Positions 62,152 through 64,000 of a DNA stretch of 64,000 nt are shown here, piece by piece; the first letter of the stretch is position 1, and every line of letters starts with the position of its first letter. The DNA is taken from positions 5,297,501 to 5,361,500 of the forward strand of contig NZ_FSRB01000001.1 of NCBI RefSeq assembly GCF_900129635.1, given 5' to 3'. Origin of the DNA: Singulisphaera sp. GP187. Lineage in GTDB: Bacteria > Planctomycetota > Planctomycetia > Isosphaerales > Isosphaeraceae. The notes beneath the pieces are model-generated. The model was not told where the DNA came from, did no database searches, and saw nothing but the letters and a program-made list of their open reading frames with translations. Made by a program: the position numbers and the translations under genes.

Positions 62152-62376
62152 ATGAGAATGATGATGCGATCGCGAGCGCTCTTCGCCCTGCTTCTCACCC
62201 TGGCCGGGTGCGGTGGTCCCGAGGCCCCGATCACCGACCCTTCCCAGGTCCCACCGCTGACGGCGGAGCAACTGGAGACGATCAAGCAGAACGATCGGCA
62301 GGTTGAAGAGGAAGAAGGCGGGCCGTTTCTGAAGCGGAAAACAAAATACGAGGCGCGGGCAAAGCGACGTGGCTAG
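62152..62376 (+). CDS. Small lipoprotein
   Basis: 74 residues. A short signal ends in LTLAGC, a lipobox, followed by GGPEAPITDPSQVPPLTAEQ and a basic end (KRKTKYEARAKRRG). Function unknown. Confidence 0.6.
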   Translation: MRMMMRSRALFALLLTLAGCGGPEAPITDPSQVPPLTAEQLETIKQNDRQVEEEEGGPFLKRKTKYEARAKRRG

Positions 62377-62427
62377 CGCTGAGTTGGGCGAGCTGGGCGA
62401 GGAGTCGCGTCCGGGCTTGCTTGGCCC

Positions 62428-62760
62428 TCAGCGAGCCCGCTCGTATCCCAGCGACAGAAGCACCTCGAGCACTTCTCTCCAGGTCGGAAACTTCCGGCCG
62501 CTCGTCTGCTTGTACTGCTGGATCGCCAGGATGAATTCCAGCTCCTCCGGCGAATAGTCGGGGTCGCAGGTCGTCGGATCGGTGCCGCGGCGGCGGGTGC
62601 TGGCCGCGCGGGCCTCGGCGGCGCGTTGGGCCCTGGCGATTGCCGTGCCATCCCCGCAGGCGGCGAGAAGCTCCTGATCTCGCTCCGGAAGCGTGAGGCG
62701 AGGATTCACCGGCGTGTCGGTACGTGACATGAGCTCGCGAGGCCTGGACGACTTCAACAT
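62428..62760 (-). CDS. Conserved-looking hypothetical protein
   Basis: 110 residues from ATG 62760 with GAGG nine bases upstream; ATG 62730 is an alternative. The conserved-looking parts are PVNPRLTLPERDQELLAACG and DYSPEELEFILAIQQYKQTS, then FPTWREVLEVLLSLGY. Similar short proteins are frequent in planctomycetes; function unknown. Confidence 0.6.
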   Translation of the reverse strand: MLKSSRPRELMSRTDTPVNPRLTLPERDQELLAACGDGTAIARAQRAAEARAASTRRRGTDPTTCDPDYSPEELEFILAIQQYKQTSGRKFPTWREVLEVLLSLGYERAR

Positions 62761-63240
62761 GGAGGCGATCCTCGAAGGGCGGCTGCCGACATATTTCAGA
62801 GGCCGAAGGTGGACCCCCCCCTCCCGATCGCCAGTCGATTTGTGCGCGGGGCGGATGGGAGAGGGCGCCGCGGATGACGGAGTTGAGACTTTAGCCCTAG
62901 CCAAGCAATGAGCGCGCCGTTGAGAACAAATCAGCACGAAGATTCAGACAAAATTGATCGCAGGCACGAATGACGGGACCAAAGACGTGTTAAAGGATGG
63001 GCTGGGCCTGTTGCTTCGGGACGCTCAGCCGTTTCAGGCGAGGGGGCAAATCCAAATCGTGTCGCTCGCGTGCGTAGTCGTGCGCCGAGAATTGCTCACA
63101 GGACGGAGCGAAATCGGAGTTTGCAAAGCCTTAGGCGACCGGTATCTGGAAATCTACCCGTGTTCGGAGTTATGCTCGCAAAAGCACGGTAGGGGAACAC
63201 ATCCAGGACTGTCAACTCTCCAGCACGGAGGTTCTTCAAC
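62761..63240. other. Intergenic region, possible left part of the ISAzo13 element
   Basis: No gene is supportable. The left end of the transposable element that carries the next gene should lie here, but the right end is outside the window, so the inverted repeat could not be matched. Confidence 0.4.
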
Positions 63241-64000
63241 ATGGAAGGCTCCGCCGACCACATTGATGCACTGCTTCGCTCGGGGGCCCGACGACTCACC
63301 GGACATCAGCGCCGGCTCTTCCAGGCCGAGGTGACTACCAAACTTTGCCATGGCAGTGCCCGACTGGCCGAACGACGTTTCGGCTGGGGACGCGATACGA
63401 TCGAGAAGGGACTGCACGAGTCCCAGCAGGGCGTTCGCTGCCTGGAGAACTTCGCCGCCCGCGGCCGAAGGCGAAGCGAGGAGAAGGATCCGCGCCTGGC
63501 GGCCCTGATCCGCGCCGTCGTGGAACCCCACACCTACGCCGACCCAGGACTCCAGTCGTCACGTCGGTACACGAATTTGTCGGCCGCCGAGGTGTGTCAG
63601 GCTTTGATCGGTCAGGGTTATCCCAAGGCGGAGTTGCCCAGCGAACGCACGATGCGTGACATCCTCAATCGCATGAACTACCGCCTCAAGCGGATCCAGA
63701 AGGGCAAGCCACTGAAGAAGACCGAGGAGACCGACGCGATCTTCGCCCACGTGCAGGAGGTGCGTGACGAGGTCCGTGGCGATCCCGAAGTGCTGGAGAT
63801 CTCCATGGATACCAAAGCGAAGGTGAGCCTGGGCGATTACGTCCGTGGGGGGAAAAACCCGGACCGACGCGCAGGGCGTGGTGGCCAAGGGCTGGGATCA
63901 TGACCCCCCGGCGAAGGAGAAATTGGTCCCCGTCGGCATCCTGAGCGTTGCGACCGGGGCATTGATGCTCATCTTCGGATGGCACGAGACCAGCGACGCC
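63241..64000 (+). pseudogene. ISAzo13-type transposase, frameshifted and cut by window edge
   Basis: GGAGG precedes ATG 63241. The N-terminus RRLTGHQRRLFQAEVTTKLC, GSARLAERRFGWGRDTIEKG and VLEISMDTKAKVSLGDYVRG are typical of ISAzo13/IS630-like transposases. At 63852-63856 an A5 tract has one A too many: the frame ends in RRAGRGGQGLGS, whereas after skipping one A it continues TRTDAQGVVAKGWDHDPPAK and LVPVGILSVATGALMLIFGW to the edge. Confidence 0.8.

Overview
The window (64 kb, GC-rich) reads as chromosomal DNA of a planctomycete, most likely of the Isosphaeraceae type. This is inferred from gene content: an N-terminal LEPR-XLL-type surface-protein signal (twice), a DUF1501 protein with a Tat leader, a sulfatase, a neutral-ceramidase-like protein, an ECF sigma factor with a membrane anchor and extracytoplasmic C-terminus, a DUF4058 protein, a TIGR03118 protein, an SdrD-type giant surface protein and many short Lys/Arg-rich hypothetical proteins. 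No rRNA, tRNA or CRISPR array was seen.

Layout. 1-15.6 kb: an edge-truncated SWIM zinc-finger protein, a multi-spanning glycosyltransferase-like membrane protein, a class IV PLP aminotransferase whose N-terminus resembles a RiPP (NHLP) leader, a 2000-residue SdrD-repeat surface protein, a nucleotidyl-cyclase-homology protein, a coiled-coil DUF2325 protein and a DUF1501 protein. Two decayed genes (a B12-binding domain and the tail of a DHA2 MFS exporter) lie between them. 15.9-26 kb: small metabolic and regulatory genes (hexapeptide acetyltransferase, ArsR regulator with a metallo-beta-lactamase-fold enzyme, two SDRs, TIGR03118 protein, cupin, DUF1648 protein, CBM9-like protein, GNAT). 26.2-32.4 kb: a heavy-metal RND efflux system, with pump and adaptor on one strand (adaptor frameshifted in a C7 tract) and the TolC-type outer-membrane factor divergent.

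32.5-38.8 kb is an accessory zone: LRR protein, a complete IS4-type element with 17-bp terminal inverted repeats and a 7-bp target duplication, a small overlapping gene pair, a HicAB toxin-antitoxin pair, a second copy of the repeat the IS landed in, and a duplicated 3' end of the TolC gene. 38.8-52.9 kb: Cu/Zn superoxide dismutase, argH, a lysA remnant, a HEAT-repeat protein with a receiver-like domain, a sigma-54 activator followed by an orphan adenine methyltransferase, a HepT/MntA toxin-antitoxin pair bracketed by 47-bp direct repeats, DUF4058, a REP-like palindrome cluster and the ECF sigma factor. 53-64 kb: secreted or exported hydrolases (SGNH, alpha/beta hydrolase, sulfatase, GDPD-propeller, ceramidase), a RidA protein, three MITE-like inverted-repeat elements (two with clean target-site duplications) and a frameshifted ISAzo13-type transposase running off the edge.

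The most notable signals are the two MITE-like insertions, the IS with an empty-site homologue in the same window, the toxin-antitoxin module between duplicated methyltransferase ends, the lysA remnant, the NHLP-like extension on an aminotransferase and the sigma-54 activator/methyltransferase pair. No wholly new multi-gene defence or biosynthetic system could be demonstrated from sequence alone.
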